A stretch of DNA of 64,000 nucleotides, taken from assembly GCF_022568815.1 (NCBI RefSeq), contig NZ_JAKZHX010000008.1:248001-312000 (forward strand). Reading direction: 5' to 3'. The notes below the pieces were generated by a model. The model ran no database searches, had not been told where the DNA came from, and saw only the letters and a program-made list of their open reading frames with translations. The position numbers and the translations under genes were made by a program. Shown piece after piece: positions 27,259 through 36,237 of the stretch. The first letter of the stretch is position 1, and every line of letters starts with the position of its first letter. This DNA comes from Undibacterium paludis. Its GTDB lineage: Bacteria; Pseudomonadota; Gammaproteobacteria; Burkholderiales; Burkholderiaceae_D.

Positions 27259-28536
27259 ATGAAACCAGAATCCACATCCAATTCCGCAAATTTTACCAGC
27301 TATCAAAAAATCATCCTGCTCCTGCTGGGGCTGATACAGTTTTCCGTCATCCTTGATTTTGTCATCATCGCGCCTATCGGCGACATCCTGATGAAATCGC
27401 TCTCCATCAATGTTGAACAGTTTGGCCTGGTGGTATCGTCCTATGCCTTCAGCACAGCCCTGTCCGGCATTGCCGTGGCAGGCTTCATCGACAAGTTCGA
27501 CCGCAAGAAAGTGCTGCTGTTTTTCTTTACCGGTTTTATCATCGGCACCGTCTGCTGCGCCCTGGCCAGCACCTATACGCAAATGATGGCGGCGCGCATA
27601 CTGACCGGTGTGTTTGCCGGTGTTACCGGCTCGGTCGTCATGACGATTGTGTCTGACCTGTTCGTTCCCCAGGTCAGGGGCCGTGCCATGGGCTTTGTAC
27701 AAATGGGCTTTGGCGCGGCGCAGGTCATGGGCGTGCCGATCGGCATCTTCATCGCCACCCACCTGGGCTGGCACATGACGTTTTTGTCCATCGTTGCCGT
27801 TGCCATCGTCATGCTGGCCGCCCTGTTCTTTGTGCTCAAGCCCATGCAGGACCATATGAAGATACAGAGGGACAAAAATCCTTTCCTGCACCTGTGGCAT
27901 ACCGTCATCAACAAGGACTACCAGGTTGGTTTTCTGGCAGTCATGTTCCTGACCATAGGCGGCTTCATGATCATGCCTTTCAGCTCGATCTTCCTGATCA
28001 ATAATGTGCACCTGACGTATGAACAACTGCCCTTTGTCTTCATGTTCACCGGTCTTGCCAGCATGATTTCCATGCCCGTCATCGGCAAGCTCAGCGACAA
28101 GTTTGACCGCTACAAGCTGTTTGTCTTTGGTTCCGGCCTGGCAGCCATCATGATTCTGATCTACACCAACCTGCACGTCACACCGCTGTGGATGGTGGTC
28201 ATCATCAATATCCTGGTGTTTGTCGGCATCATGTGCCGCATCTCACCGGCGCAGGCGTTGAATTCCATGGTGCCGCAAAAAGAAGACCGTGGTGCATACA
28301 TGAGCATCTCGGCCTCCCTGCAACAGACCGCAGGCGGCCTGGGTTCTGTCATCGCCAGCATGATCGTCTTCCAGCAGACCAAGACCAGCCCGCTGCAAAA
28401 CTTTGATGTACTCGGCTACGCCATCGTCTGCATCTTTGCCATGTGCGTATTCTTTGTCTACCGCGTCAGTGTCAATGTGAAGGCGCAAGCCGCACAGGCG
28501 GCACAGACAAACCTGACGCCACAGGCAGCGCGCTGA
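27259..28536 (+). CDS. Major facilitator superfamily transporter
   Basis: From ATG 27259 (MKPESTSNSANF) this is a 425-residue protein with twelve predicted membrane helices. MFS motif A appears as GFIDKFDRKKVL between helices 2 and 3, and again as GKLSDKFDRYKL in the second half. It resembles drug or metabolite efflux carriers. The longer frame from 27136 adds a His/Asn-rich hydrophilic start without a ribosome site. It lies 250 bases downstream of the FAD monooxygenase and could act with it. Confidence 0.88.
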   Translation: MKPESTSNSANFTSYQKIILLLLGLIQFSVILDFVIIAPIGDILMKSLSINVEQFGLVVSSYAFSTALSGIAVAGFIDKFDRKKVLLFFFTGFIIGTVCCALASTYTQMMAARILTGVFAGVTGSVVMTIVSDLFVPQVRGRAMGFVQMGFGAAQVMGVPIGIFIATHLGWHMTFLSIVAVAIVMLAALFFVLKPMQDHMKIQRDKNPFLHLWHTVINKDYQVGFLAVMFLTIGGFMIMPFSSIFLINNVHLTYEQLPFVFMFTGLASMISMPVIGKLSDKFDRYKLFVFGSGLAAIMILIYTNLHVTPLWMVVIINILVFVGIMCRISPAQALNSMVPQKEDRGAYMSISASLQQTAGGLGSVIASMIVFQQTKTSPLQNFDVLGYAIVCIFAMCVFFVYRVSVNVKAQAAQAAQTNLTPQAAR

Positions 28537-28986
28537 TTTGCTGATGCGTTAGTAAAAGTATTGCCGTCATGCCGGGCTTGAACCGGCATCCAGTGCCGTT
28601 CATGTCGCCAATGTCACTAACTTGCCATGTTGGTTGGCGCAAGTCGCTGGATGCCAGATCAAGTCTGGCATGACGCAAAGAAGAGCCGGGGACGTTCGCC
28701 TCTGCAACTCTCTGCCCCCATGCGACCTGGCATGAATTCCGCACACCATACATCATATTCCATCTTGTTTATCTGCAAACAGTCCACCTGAGCTGCACAA
28801 GGGATGTCCAGATCCTGTCCGTTTTATGTCATTGCGTCATTTATTGAACGCTGACTATTCGCTATCCTTGCTTTATTCCCCAAAAACAGCGTTTGTCGGC
28901 CTGGTACTGCGTTTATCGCAAGCTGGCCAGTAAGAGGCAATATGCCGTCACAATGAAGCCATCTTGACTATGATGAGACAGGAAAA
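28537..28986. other. Intergenic region holding an inverted pair of CGTCATGCC repeats
   Basis: At 28566-28595 (CGTCATGCCGGGCTTGAACC...) and, inverted, 28648-28676 (...AAGTCTGGCATGACG) lie two copies of a common proteobacterial palindromic repeat, closing a large stem. A related single copy is at 46172-46203. The right part (28800-28986) is AT-richer and should hold the promoter for the four-gene operon that follows. No gene seen. Confidence 0.6.
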
Positions 28987-29568
28987 ATGAAACCTTATTT
29001 TGTGACAATTCCGGCAACTGTGACCTTAATCCTTGCTGCCTTCATGGGAAGCGCGTCCGATAACCTGCCCGCAGGCTGGGAACTTACCGGCGATTCACCG
29101 GCGCTATATGTGGCGGGAATCGATGACAAGGTTGATGGCGGCACCGGTGACAGCAAGTTTCTCAAATTTACCGAAGGGAACAAAGTCTCCTGGGCGATAC
29201 TGAAGCAGAGTATTTCGGCAAAACAGTATCTGGGACAGCGCGTGCGCTTTCAGGCCAGGATGAAGACCAGGGGTGTTGATGAGTACTGGGCCGGGATTTA
29301 TTTTCAGGTCAAGAAGGACAATGGCCGGAACGCCTTGTTCTATAACAGCTGGGATGCCCCTATGAAAGGAGACAACGACTGGCAGGTCAGGAATGTGGTG
29401 TTTGATATTCCTGACGATGCCGGTACGATTTCCTATGGTTTCATGGACGGAGGGCAGGGTCAGGTCTGGGCAGACAGCATGAAGTTCGAAATTGTCAGCA
29501 AGGACGTGCCTGTATCCAGGGTACAGAAGGTACCCGGACCTCTGAAAAAAACACCAAATCTGTTATAA
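28987..29568 (+). CDS. Exported beta-sandwich (carbohydrate-binding-like) protein, paralog 1
   Basis: This 193-residue protein has an N-terminal signal segment (PYFVTIPATVTLILAAFMGSA) and one all-beta domain of the CBM/galactose-binding type: GWELTGDSPALYVAGID, QYLGQRVRFQARMKT, YWAGIYFQV, DNDWQVRNVVFDIPDDAGTISYGFMDGGQGQVWADSMKFEIV. A tandem paralog follows directly. Both precede, and the second overlaps, a LytS-type kinase gene, so they may be extracytoplasmic ligand-binding partners of that kinase. This role is inference. Confidence 0.75.
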   Translation: MKPYFVTIPATVTLILAAFMGSASDNLPAGWELTGDSPALYVAGIDDKVDGGTGDSKFLKFTEGNKVSWAILKQSISAKQYLGQRVRFQARMKTRGVDEYWAGIYFQVKKDNGRNALFYNSWDAPMKGDNDWQVRNVVFDIPDDAGTISYGFMDGGQGQVWADSMKFEIVSKDVPVSRVQKVPGPLKKTPNLL

Positions 29569-29593
29569 GCACCATGCAGAAAGATAAAAGAAA

Positions 29594-30181
29594 ATGAAAC
29601 CTTTCATGGCATCGATTGCTGCAACAATCGCCCTGGTGCTCACAGCGGTGGCTGGCAAAATTCCTGAAAAACTGTCATCAGACTGGCGCGTTACTGGCGA
29701 TTCTCCAAAATCTTATGAGGCTGGCATTGATTCACAGGTAAAGGGTGTGCATAGGAATGCCAAGTTCCTGCGTTTTGTTGAGGGGAACGGCACGTCCTGG
29801 GCGGCACTGACTCAGAATATCTCTGCCGAAAATTATCTGGGCCGCAGAGTGCGCTTCCAGGCCAGGCTTAAGACCAGGAATGTCGATCAAAACTGGGCCG
29901 GTATATGGTTTCGTGTCGCCGGTGAGGACGGGACTTCAAGAATTTTGTATAACTGCAGTGATGTGCCCCTGACAGGTGACAACGACTGGCAGGCAAGAGA
30001 GGCTGTTTTTGATATACCTGAAGATGCAATCATGATTTCGTTCGGGTTGCTGGTCGGCGGCAAGGGGCAGGTCTGGGCAGACGATATGAAGTTTGACATC
30101 GTAGGCAATGAAGTCCCGGTATCGCAGCAATACCGGGACAGGCCGACAGAGAATAAAACATTGGAAAAACCCCACCTATGA
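29594..30181 (+). CDS. Exported beta-sandwich protein, paralog 2
   Basis: A 195-residue tandem duplicate of the previous gene, clearly related along the whole length (TGDSP.SYEAGIDSQV, YLGRRVRFQARLKTR, DQNWAGIWFRV, GDNDWQAREAVFDIPEDA, GKGQVWADDMKFDIV). It has its own signal segment (FMASIAATIALVLTAVAG). Its stop overlaps the kinase ATG by four bases (ATGA), tying its expression to the two-component system. Divergence between paralogs is spread over the domain, suggesting they bind different things or form a heteromer. Confidence 0.75.
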   Translation: MKPFMASIAATIALVLTAVAGKIPEKLSSDWRVTGDSPKSYEAGIDSQVKGVHRNAKFLRFVEGNGTSWAALTQNISAENYLGRRVRFQARLKTRNVDQNWAGIWFRVAGEDGTSRILYNCSDVPLTGDNDWQAREAVFDIPEDAIMISFGLLVGGKGQVWADDMKFDIVGNEVPVSQQYRDRPTENKTLEKPHL

Positions 30182-31290
30182 AGATGAAGAAATATTATTC
30201 GCTGGTTTTTGACAGCGGCCATGACAGTGCATTTGGCGCTGCCAATGATGACAGCCATCGAACCGTGCCGGAGCAGGTCAGCGAAGCACTGGGTTTTACC
30301 TGGCGGCAGGCTGGCTTCACGCTGAGCGCGACACTGGTACTGTGGGGGCTGAGCATATGGCTTCAGATGGAAAACTGGTTTGCCCTGTATGCATTGATGT
30401 TTCTCCCCGCAGCAGCCAGTTGCCTCATCATTCTGGCCAGCCAGAAATGGCGTATGCTGGGCAGGAACTGGATTACCGTCTGGGTGTTGCTGATCGTGCT
30501 GGTACTGGCCAGCAGTTCTGCGGCGACCGCCCTATACTGGTCGTGGACAAAAGAATGGCACTGGGTCAGGCCGTCGATGATAAGCTGTCTTTTGCTGACG
30601 CTGGTATTCAGTTTTCTTGGCCTGGGCCTGCCCTTGTGGAAGGTGCAGATGCAGACCCGGGCTTTTCAGATCGCCAACCTGAAAAGCGCCATACTGAGTG
30701 CAGAACTCAAGGCGCTGCAGGCGCAGATCGAACCGCATTTCTTGTACAACACGCTGTCCAATGCACGCTATCTGGCGCGCCATGATGCAGAAAAAACGGT
30801 GTTCATGCTCGATCACCTGATCTCCTACCTGCAATGTCTGCTGCCGGACCTGCGCAGCCAGACTGCCAGCCTGGAGCGCGAGTTTGAACTGGCCGGACAC
30901 TACCTGGCGCTGATGTCGCTACGTTTTGGCGACAGGCTGGAATACCAGATCCATTTGCCCGAAGAGCTCAAGGCAGTGCAGATTGCGCCCATGATGCTGA
31001 TGACCCTGGTAGAAAACGCAGTGCAGCATGGCGTTGAACCCACACCCGGCCAGGTGGCCGTGCGGCTGATCGCAGAGCGGCGGCATGGCAAGTTGCGCAT
31101 CATGGTGACAGATAGCGGCGCCGGGCTGGGGCAAAAAATCCTGGGGACGGGGGTGGGATTGCGCAATCTGCGTGACCGTCTGTGCGCCATGTACGGCAAG
31201 GCCGCTGATCTGAGCCTGCACCGGCTGGATTCGCAGGTAACAGTGGCAGAACTGACATTGCCCATGACTGAACTACAGGTGACAGCATGA
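30178..31290 (+). CDS. LytS/AlgZ-type sensor histidine kinase
   Basis: The 370-residue protein has four hydrophobic segments between about 45 and 160, a short coiled coil, a His_kinase domain with LQAQIEPHFLYNTLSNARYLA (phospho-His) and an HATPase with LVENAVQHGV and GTGVGLRNLRDRL. There is no periplasmic sensing domain of its own, which fits a model in which the exported paralogs encoded upstream supply sensing. It overlaps the LytTR regulator gene by four bases. Confidence 0.92.
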   Translation: MKMKKYYSLVFDSGHDSAFGAANDDSHRTVPEQVSEALGFTWRQAGFTLSATLVLWGLSIWLQMENWFALYALMFLPAAASCLIILASQKWRMLGRNWITVWVLLIVLVLASSSAATALYWSWTKEWHWVRPSMISCLLLTLVFSFLGLGLPLWKVQMQTRAFQIANLKSAILSAELKALQAQIEPHFLYNTLSNARYLARHDAEKTVFMLDHLISYLQCLLPDLRSQTASLEREFELAGHYLALMSLRFGDRLEYQIHLPEELKAVQIAPMMLMTLVENAVQHGVEPTPGQVAVRLIAERRHGKLRIMVTDSGAGLGQKILGTGVGLRNLRDRLCAMYGKAADLSLHRLDSQVTVAELTLPMTELQVTA

Positions 31291-32039
31291 GACCACACAG
31301 TACAAACATACGCATTCTCATCGCTGATGATGAACCCATGCTGCGGGCAGAATTGCGCGAATCACTGAGCCTGCTCTGGCCAGAGGCGCAGATCGTCGGC
31401 GAGGCAGCTGATGGCATCGAAGCCCTGCGTATGGCGCGCGAACTGTCGCCGGATGTCGCCTTTCTCGATATCCGCATGCCCGGCATGAGCGGCATGGACG
31501 TGGCCCGCACATTCGGCTCGCGCACCCATGTGGTGTTTGTGACGGCATACCAGGAGCACGCCGTGGCCGCCTTTGAAGAAGGTGCACTCGACTACGTGGT
31601 CAAACCCGCCAGCGCCGCACGCCTGGCACGCACGATCAACCGCGTGCGCGAACGCATCATCACACCGCCGCCCGATCTGTCAGCCGTCATGCAAAAGCTG
31701 GACCCCAAGCCGACAGCGCCGACCTGGTTGCAGGCGTCGGTGGGCAATACCATTCATTTCATCGACCTGTCAGACGTGATCTATTTCAAGTCAGAACTCA
31801 AATACACCCGCATCGTCACTGACAAGATGGAAGCGCATATCCGCACACCTATCAAGGACCTGGCGGCCTCACTGGAAGAAGCCGGCTTTTGGCAAATCCA
31901 CCGCAGCTATGTGGTTGCTGTCAAGCGCATCGCCAGCGTCATTCGCGACCAGGACGCCGCAGTCTGGCTGAACCTGCGCGACCATGCCGTTCGCCTGCCT
32001 GTCAGTCAGCGATATCAGCATCGTTTCAAGGGGATGTAG
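31287..32039 (+). CDS. LytTR-family response regulator
   Basis: This 250-residue protein has a receiver domain (IADDEPMLRAEL, phosphoacceptor in AFLDIRMPGMSG, K in DYVVKPAS) and a C-terminal LytTR DNA-binding domain (SVGNTIHFIDLSDVIYFKSELKYTRI ... FWQIHRSYVVAV). It is the cognate partner of the LytS-like kinase, coupled by an ATGA overlap. LytTR regulators bind direct repeats; none was identified upstream of this operon. Confidence 0.93.
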   Translation: MRPHSTNIRILIADDEPMLRAELRESLSLLWPEAQIVGEAADGIEALRMARELSPDVAFLDIRMPGMSGMDVARTFGSRTHVVFVTAYQEHAVAAFEEGALDYVVKPASAARLARTINRVRERIITPPPDLSAVMQKLDPKPTAPTWLQASVGNTIHFIDLSDVIYFKSELKYTRIVTDKMEAHIRTPIKDLAASLEEAGFWQIHRSYVVAVKRIASVIRDQDAAVWLNLRDHAVRLPVSQRYQHRFKGM

Positions 32040-32520
32040 AAGCGGCCTCTGATAGCGCCCCCTGACGGCGCGCCCTCATCCCGTGAAGAACGCACAGACT
32101 TTGCCGCCTGCAATCTGTAGCGGCCGTAAGCCAGAATCATTTCAACGCCATCTCAAACCGCATCTCAGCAAAGGGCTGTGGTGCGGTTTGCTGTTCTTGT
32201 GCTGATCCTCGTCTCACATGCATTGCACCTGCCTGTACCTGAAGCGGGCGAGCAGGTGTGTTTCTTCGGTAGTTCTTCTCGCTCTTGCCCGGATTAAACA
32301 TCGTCAAATGCAGGAATAGTGCAAATTTAACAAAATAATACTGGTAAAATTGTTAACATATAGTAAAGTCATATTATTAATTTTTACCTGAACTGTAAGG
32401 CGGTATTGCAAGCCGATATTGCAGGGCGGGGCCGCTGTGGGGATTGCGCTGGTTTCATGGAACCGCAATCCCTTTTTCATCCTTGTTGCAATTCACCATC
32501 CAGTCACAGGAGAGACGTAA
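32040..32520. other. Long intergenic region upstream of the split VioB-like operon
   Basis: About 480 bases without a supported gene. The right half (about 32310-32400) is strongly AT-rich (AACATATAGTAAAGTCATATTATTAATT) and is the likely promoter zone. A purine-rich AGGAGAGACGTAA just before 32521 is a strong ribosome site for a tiny leader frame. The left half shows no clear structure. Confidence 0.45.
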
Positions 32521-32574
32521 ATGAACACGCCATTGGCTCTTGCCAGCTACACAGCCCGCGGGGAGCAAGCATGA
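32521..32574 (+). CDS. Short 17-codon leader ORF coupled to the ferritin-like gene
   Basis: ATG at 32521 is preceded by CAGGAGAGACGTAA, one of the best ribosome sites in the region. The frame encodes MNTPLALASYTARGEQA and stops in an ATGA overlap with the ATG of the ferritin-like gene at 32571. It contains no obvious regulatory codon run. It may be a translational-coupling leader, or the remnant of a longer N-terminus. Translation is plausible but unproven. Confidence 0.5.
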   Translation: MNTPLALASYTARGEQA

Positions 32575-33578
32575 TACGATTACACCTATCCCCCATCACC
32601 AGCGTTGCCGATGCACAGGCGATGTTGCAGACCGCCATCAATGTTGAATTTGGCACGCTGCCACCTTATCTGTATGCACAACTGACGCTGCTGCCGGACA
32701 GTAATGCAGCAGCCAAGGCGCGCCTGCAGACGATTACCCATCAGGAGATGATCCATCTGTGCCTGGGTGCAAACATCCTCAATGCCCTCGGTGGCAGTCC
32801 CAAGCTGGTGCCGCCGGTTTATCCCGGCCCCTTGCCTGGTGATATCGGCTTTGATGGCAAGGTGTTGACCTTGCACCTGCTGCCGTTTGGCAAGCCAGCG
32901 ATGAAGCAGGGCATGGATATAGAAATGCCTGAGGACCCGATAGATTTTCCGCAGCTCAAACTGGCGGCGGCGCCTTTGGCTCAGCCTGTCACCATAGGCC
33001 AGTTTTATGAGGCGCTCGACGCCTATCTCAAGACCCTGCCTGCCACAGCCTGGCAGGGGGGCCGTCACCAGATTGTCGACAAGCAGTTCTTTCCCGGCCA
33101 GCTGTTTGCCATCAACAATTATGATGATGCGCACAAGGCCATACAGATCATTGTCTCTGAAGGTGAGGGGGCGAGTACCAGCCCGCTGGACTTCAGCAAT
33201 GAACTGGCGCACTTCTACCGTTTTGAAGAAATGTACCGCAACCAGGTACTGACCAGCAGCGATTCCAAACAGGGTTTTTCCTGGGGTGGGCCGTTGGGCG
33301 TCGATTACACTAAAGTCTATCCGGCCATTGCCGACCCGCAGTTGCTTGATTATTCCAAACAGCCCGATGCCGCCAGACTGGCGCAGCAGGCCTGCACCAC
33401 TGCCTACACGGCCATGGTCGACAGCCTCAATCTGGCGCTCAATGGTGAGATCACCCAGTTGGGCATTGCCGTGCGCAAGATGTTTGATTTGCGTATGGCG
33501 GCAATTCACGCCCTGCAGACGCCGCTGGCAGACAAGAACACCGTCGCCGGCCCGGCCTTCATCTACAAAAAAGCCTGA
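32571..33578 (+). CDS. Ferritin-like (VioB/RebD C-terminal-type) iminophenyl-pyruvate dimer synthase homolog
   Basis: The protein has 335 residues. Helical motifs match the ferritin-like domain of VioB: E26 in INVEFGTLPPYLYAQL, ITHQEMIHLCLGANILNALGG (E59, H62), the SEGEGASTSPLDF loop, and LAHFYRFEEMY (H214, E219/E220). These would supply a metal site. In VioB/RebD this domain oxidatively couples two imino acids from tryptophan. Here it is a separate protein without the VioB N-terminal half, which is encoded by the next gene. The start at 32571 has GGGAG upstream. Substrate unknown. Confidence 0.82.
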   Translation: MIRLHLSPITSVADAQAMLQTAINVEFGTLPPYLYAQLTLLPDSNAAAKARLQTITHQEMIHLCLGANILNALGGSPKLVPPVYPGPLPGDIGFDGKVLTLHLLPFGKPAMKQGMDIEMPEDPIDFPQLKLAAAPLAQPVTIGQFYEALDAYLKTLPATAWQGGRHQIVDKQFFPGQLFAINNYDDAHKAIQIIVSEGEGASTSPLDFSNELAHFYRFEEMYRNQVLTSSDSKQGFSWGGPLGVDYTKVYPAIADPQLLDYSKQPDAARLAQQACTTAYTAMVDSLNLALNGEITQLGIAVRKMFDLRMAAIHALQTPLADKNTVAGPAFIYKKA

Positions 33579-33615
33579 GTGCATCTCAAATAAACCTGAA
33601 TCGGGAGAGAACAGC

Positions 33616-35466
33616 ATGAGTATCCTGCAAACGCCGCGCATCCATTTCAAGGGGCAGATATCCTGGGACCCCATCGTTACCAATAATTACCAGAGTTTTT
33701 ATAACGAAAACGCTTCGCAATCTGTCATCACGCCAGCAGAAAGCATGAACCAGTTCCGCCAGGCCGCCATCGAATCGGCCAAAGCGGGTAACTGGAATCC
33801 GCATGGCACCCACAGATCACAATTCTTTGAAACTGCCGTGTCGGCAGTCGACTTGGGAAAGGGCCTGGTCACCACGGACAAACTCTGCGGTGCACCCGCC
33901 ACATTGAACGCCATGCTGGTTGACCTGGAACCGTATGGGGTGTGCAGTTCGCAACTCTATTTTGACAGACTCAACTTTGGCATTGATGGCGGCTGCCGCA
34001 TTGTCGCTTCGCGCAATGAACGTTTCACGGCGCGCTACATCAACTTTGCCCGTAATCCTGGCCGTTTCAGTGCTGGTGTTGCGTCGGTCAACTGGCAAAC
34101 TACCTTTGCCAAGGATCACCTGATCATCGACGCCCACAAAAGCGAAGCGCTGGTTGCGCTGCAACACGCCTTGAGCGAGCCCGACGCCCTGGGCCTGGTA
34201 GTCAGCTTCAATGCCTACCGCACCGTGTATTTTGATGATGCCAGCTTGATCAAGGGTGACCCGGTGCCTGTCCAGGTGCAAAAAGGCATTCTGTACCGCA
34301 AGCTGCTTGCTGGAGGCTTTCAGCCCAATCCGGCACGTAGCCTGATTGTTGGCACCATTGGTATCTGGCGACAGGGTGAACCCAGACACGAGCCTGGTGA
34401 CCGCGCCCTGCTGCCTGACGCTAACGCCAAGGTATTTGTCGGCACCGCCCATGCCCGCATCGACAGGAAACATGTCACGCTGGACTTGTCCAACAGCATC
34501 AGCGAAACCGGGGCCGACCTGCAAAAACAGGATCTGGGCACCCTGCAAGTGTATGCTGTGGACAAGGCCAAAAAAGAAGAGCAACTGCTGGGCAGTTTCG
34601 ATTATGCCAAATATGATCGCGCTGCCTACGAGGCCAGTGCCGGTATCGTCAGCTTCCCCATCAGCGATATCCACACGACGTATGCCGAAAAAACCGACTG
34701 GGAACTGCGCAGTTCCACCCAGGGCATACTGCTGTCAGAATCGGCCTTGCGCATCATCCCCGCTTCTCCCAATCTCTATCTTGACGAGGGGCAAACCGGC
34801 GCCAGCAAGTTCCAGGTCTACAAACATGGCAAACCCCTGCATCAGGTCAGTGATGTCAGCTTTGTCCAGACATCGGCGGATGGTTCAGACATCACCACCA
34901 CCCTGCAACTGAAAACCAATGCCGAAGGCCAGGTCACCATCAACCCTTCCACCACCACGGGGAAAGTGTTTGCCTATGTGCCGTTTGCAGGCAAGGACCT
35001 GCCTGCGCCCGACCAATGGCAAGGTATTATTAATAATACCCAGACCTACACTTATGCCTATGTGCGCGTGCTCGGAGCCGACAGCGATATCGCCGCGCTC
35101 TCGCCTACCTGGACCAATGTGTACAACAACGTGCTCATCAACTGGAACGCCATGGCCCCCTGCATGGACAACTGGCTGGACCTGGCCAACCCGGTCGACG
35201 TGCATGCCTATGACAAGATAATCCGCCGCCTGACCGACCCTGCCGCCTTTGAAAGCTACATGTACATGCCCGTCACCCGCGACCTGACGGCAGGCCAGCG
35301 CACGCTGCTGTACAAGTTCCTCAACAGTACGCCAGCACATCTGGCAGAAGCAGGCGAGGCCGCAGCCCCGGTACTGGCGGCAGCGGTGCAATCTGAGGAT
35401 GAGAAAGCCGTCCCGGCCGATTTTGCCAAAATCAGCCGTTCACTGCGCAACCCGGACAGTCATTAA
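33616..35466 (+). CDS. Large protein resembling the N-terminal half of VioB/RebD
   Basis: This 616-residue protein begins SILQTPRIHFKGQISWDP, very like the SILDFPRIHFRG start of VioB. It shares further landmarks from memory: a GLVTTDKLCGAPATLNAML-type block, PARSLIVGTIGIWRQGE and a C-terminal YMPVTRDLTAGQRTLLYKFL that matches the YYMPSTRELS segment before VioB's ferritin domain. No signal peptide. GGGAGAGAACAGC precedes the ATG, 37 bases after the ferritin-like gene. Together the two genes equal one VioB-like protein, split and in reverse order. The precise role of this half is unknown. Confidence 0.75.
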   Translation: MSILQTPRIHFKGQISWDPIVTNNYQSFYNENASQSVITPAESMNQFRQAAIESAKAGNWNPHGTHRSQFFETAVSAVDLGKGLVTTDKLCGAPATLNAMLVDLEPYGVCSSQLYFDRLNFGIDGGCRIVASRNERFTARYINFARNPGRFSAGVASVNWQTTFAKDHLIIDAHKSEALVALQHALSEPDALGLVVSFNAYRTVYFDDASLIKGDPVPVQVQKGILYRKLLAGGFQPNPARSLIVGTIGIWRQGEPRHEPGDRALLPDANAKVFVGTAHARIDRKHVTLDLSNSISETGADLQKQDLGTLQVYAVDKAKKEEQLLGSFDYAKYDRAAYEASAGIVSFPISDIHTTYAEKTDWELRSSTQGILLSESALRIIPASPNLYLDEGQTGASKFQVYKHGKPLHQVSDVSFVQTSADGSDITTTLQLKTNAEGQVTINPSTTTGKVFAYVPFAGKDLPAPDQWQGIINNTQTYTYAYVRVLGADSDIAALSPTWTNVYNNVLINWNAMAPCMDNWLDLANPVDVHAYDKIIRRLTDPAAFESYMYMPVTRDLTAGQRTLLYKFLNSTPAHLAEAGEAAAPVLAAAVQSEDEKAVPADFAKISRSLRNPDSH

Positions 35467-35474
35467 GACGGGAA

Positions 35475-35508
35475 GGGATGCGGGCAATGCCAGTGTTGCC
35501 CGCATCCC
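35475..35508 (+). terminator. Strong hairpin after the VioB-like operon
   Basis: A perfect 13-base stem (GGGATGCGGGCAA / TTGCCCGCATCCC) with an 8-base loop begins 8 bases after the stop codon. It is not followed by a clean T-run (GTATTGATC), so it may stabilise the 3' end or be a factor-assisted terminator. Confidence 0.65.
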
Positions 35509-35775
35509 GTATTGATCAAGCCGCCTTGTTGGCATCTGCTTTGATATTCGTGCACAAGACAATAGCTGAAAACTGTCAGTGACAGGCAATGATAAAGGCG
35601 GCAATGTTTTTGCTGTGGTACTTGAGCAGTTCATGCCAGGCCGGGGACGCGCACCTGCCTATGCATGCCCGCCAACAGAAAAAACTTCGCTTTCTCTGTG
35701 TATTCTCTTCGCCACCTCTGTGTCTCTGTGGTGAGCTTCTCGGTCTTGAATTGGTTTTAATTTTGACCGAAAACC
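35509..35775. other. Intergenic region with a CTCTGTGTCTCTGTGGTGA repeat
   Basis: At about 35694-35740 lies a CTCTGTGT...CTCTGTGTCTCTGTGGTGAG stretch, found again at 44814-44842 (inverted) and 45187-45217. No gene is supported between the VioB-like operon and the convergent cupin gene. Confidence 0.5.
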
Positions 35776-36237
35776 TCAATCCACAAACACAATATCCCCC
35801 TTGGCCTGCGGCGGTATCTTGATCGCTATCGCCTTCACCGGTCCGCTGCTGACGATACTGCCGGCATGCGCTGTACCCTTGGGGATGACGATCAGGCTGC
35901 CAGCTTTAAAATCTTTGCGTTCACTGCCCAGCCACATGCTGCCGCTGCCTTCGATGATGTACTGGATTTCATCGGTCTGCGGGTGGATATGCTTCGCGAC
36001 ATTGCCCGACTGTATGCCCACGGTGGCATGGTCCGTCGTCACCAGCGTGCGCGCATTGAGGTCGGCATTGGTGGTCTTGGGCAAGTCATCATGTTTGATC
36101 GCCAGCAGATCGATCACCGCCGCCGACAGCGCAGGTGCATCAGCACGGGCATCGCTGACGGCGTGCTGTATCAGCGGCGAGGCGACGATGCCGGCAAAGA
36201 AGGCGAGGGCGATGGCGGGTGTCTTGGCGATGCGCAT
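35776..36237 (-). CDS. Exported single-domain cupin protein
   Basis: The 153-residue protein has a signal peptide or anchor (about 1-32) and a cupin fold with metal motif 1 HIHPQTDEIQYIIEG and motif 2 PKGTAHAG. Small cupins of this kind bind metal and may act as dioxygenases, isomerases or binding proteins; the substrate cannot be told. AGGAG precedes the ATG. It converges with the VioB-like operon and is probably monocistronic. Confidence 0.85.
   Translation of the reverse strand: MRIAKTPAIALAFFAGIVASPLIQHAVSDARADAPALSAAVIDLLAIKHDDLPKTTNADLNARTLVTTDHATVGIQSGNVAKHIHPQTDEIQYIIEGSGSMWLGSERKDFKAGSLIVIPKGTAHAGSIVSSGPVKAIAIKIPPQAKGDIVFVD

Noticed and set aside
27046-28176. 376-codon minus-strand frame rich in His, Gln and Asp
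   Set aside because: Antisense of the MFS transporter; composition is typical of the complement of membrane-protein codons.
32586-34674. Long minus-strand frames opposite the VioB-like pair
   Set aside because: The plus-strand products match known domains; the antisense frames have no ribosome sites or motifs.
32571-35466. Violacein or rebeccamycin biosynthetic cluster
   Set aside because: Only VioB-like parts are present; no amino-acid oxidase, VioE/RebP or flavin hydroxylase of the pathway is adjacent.
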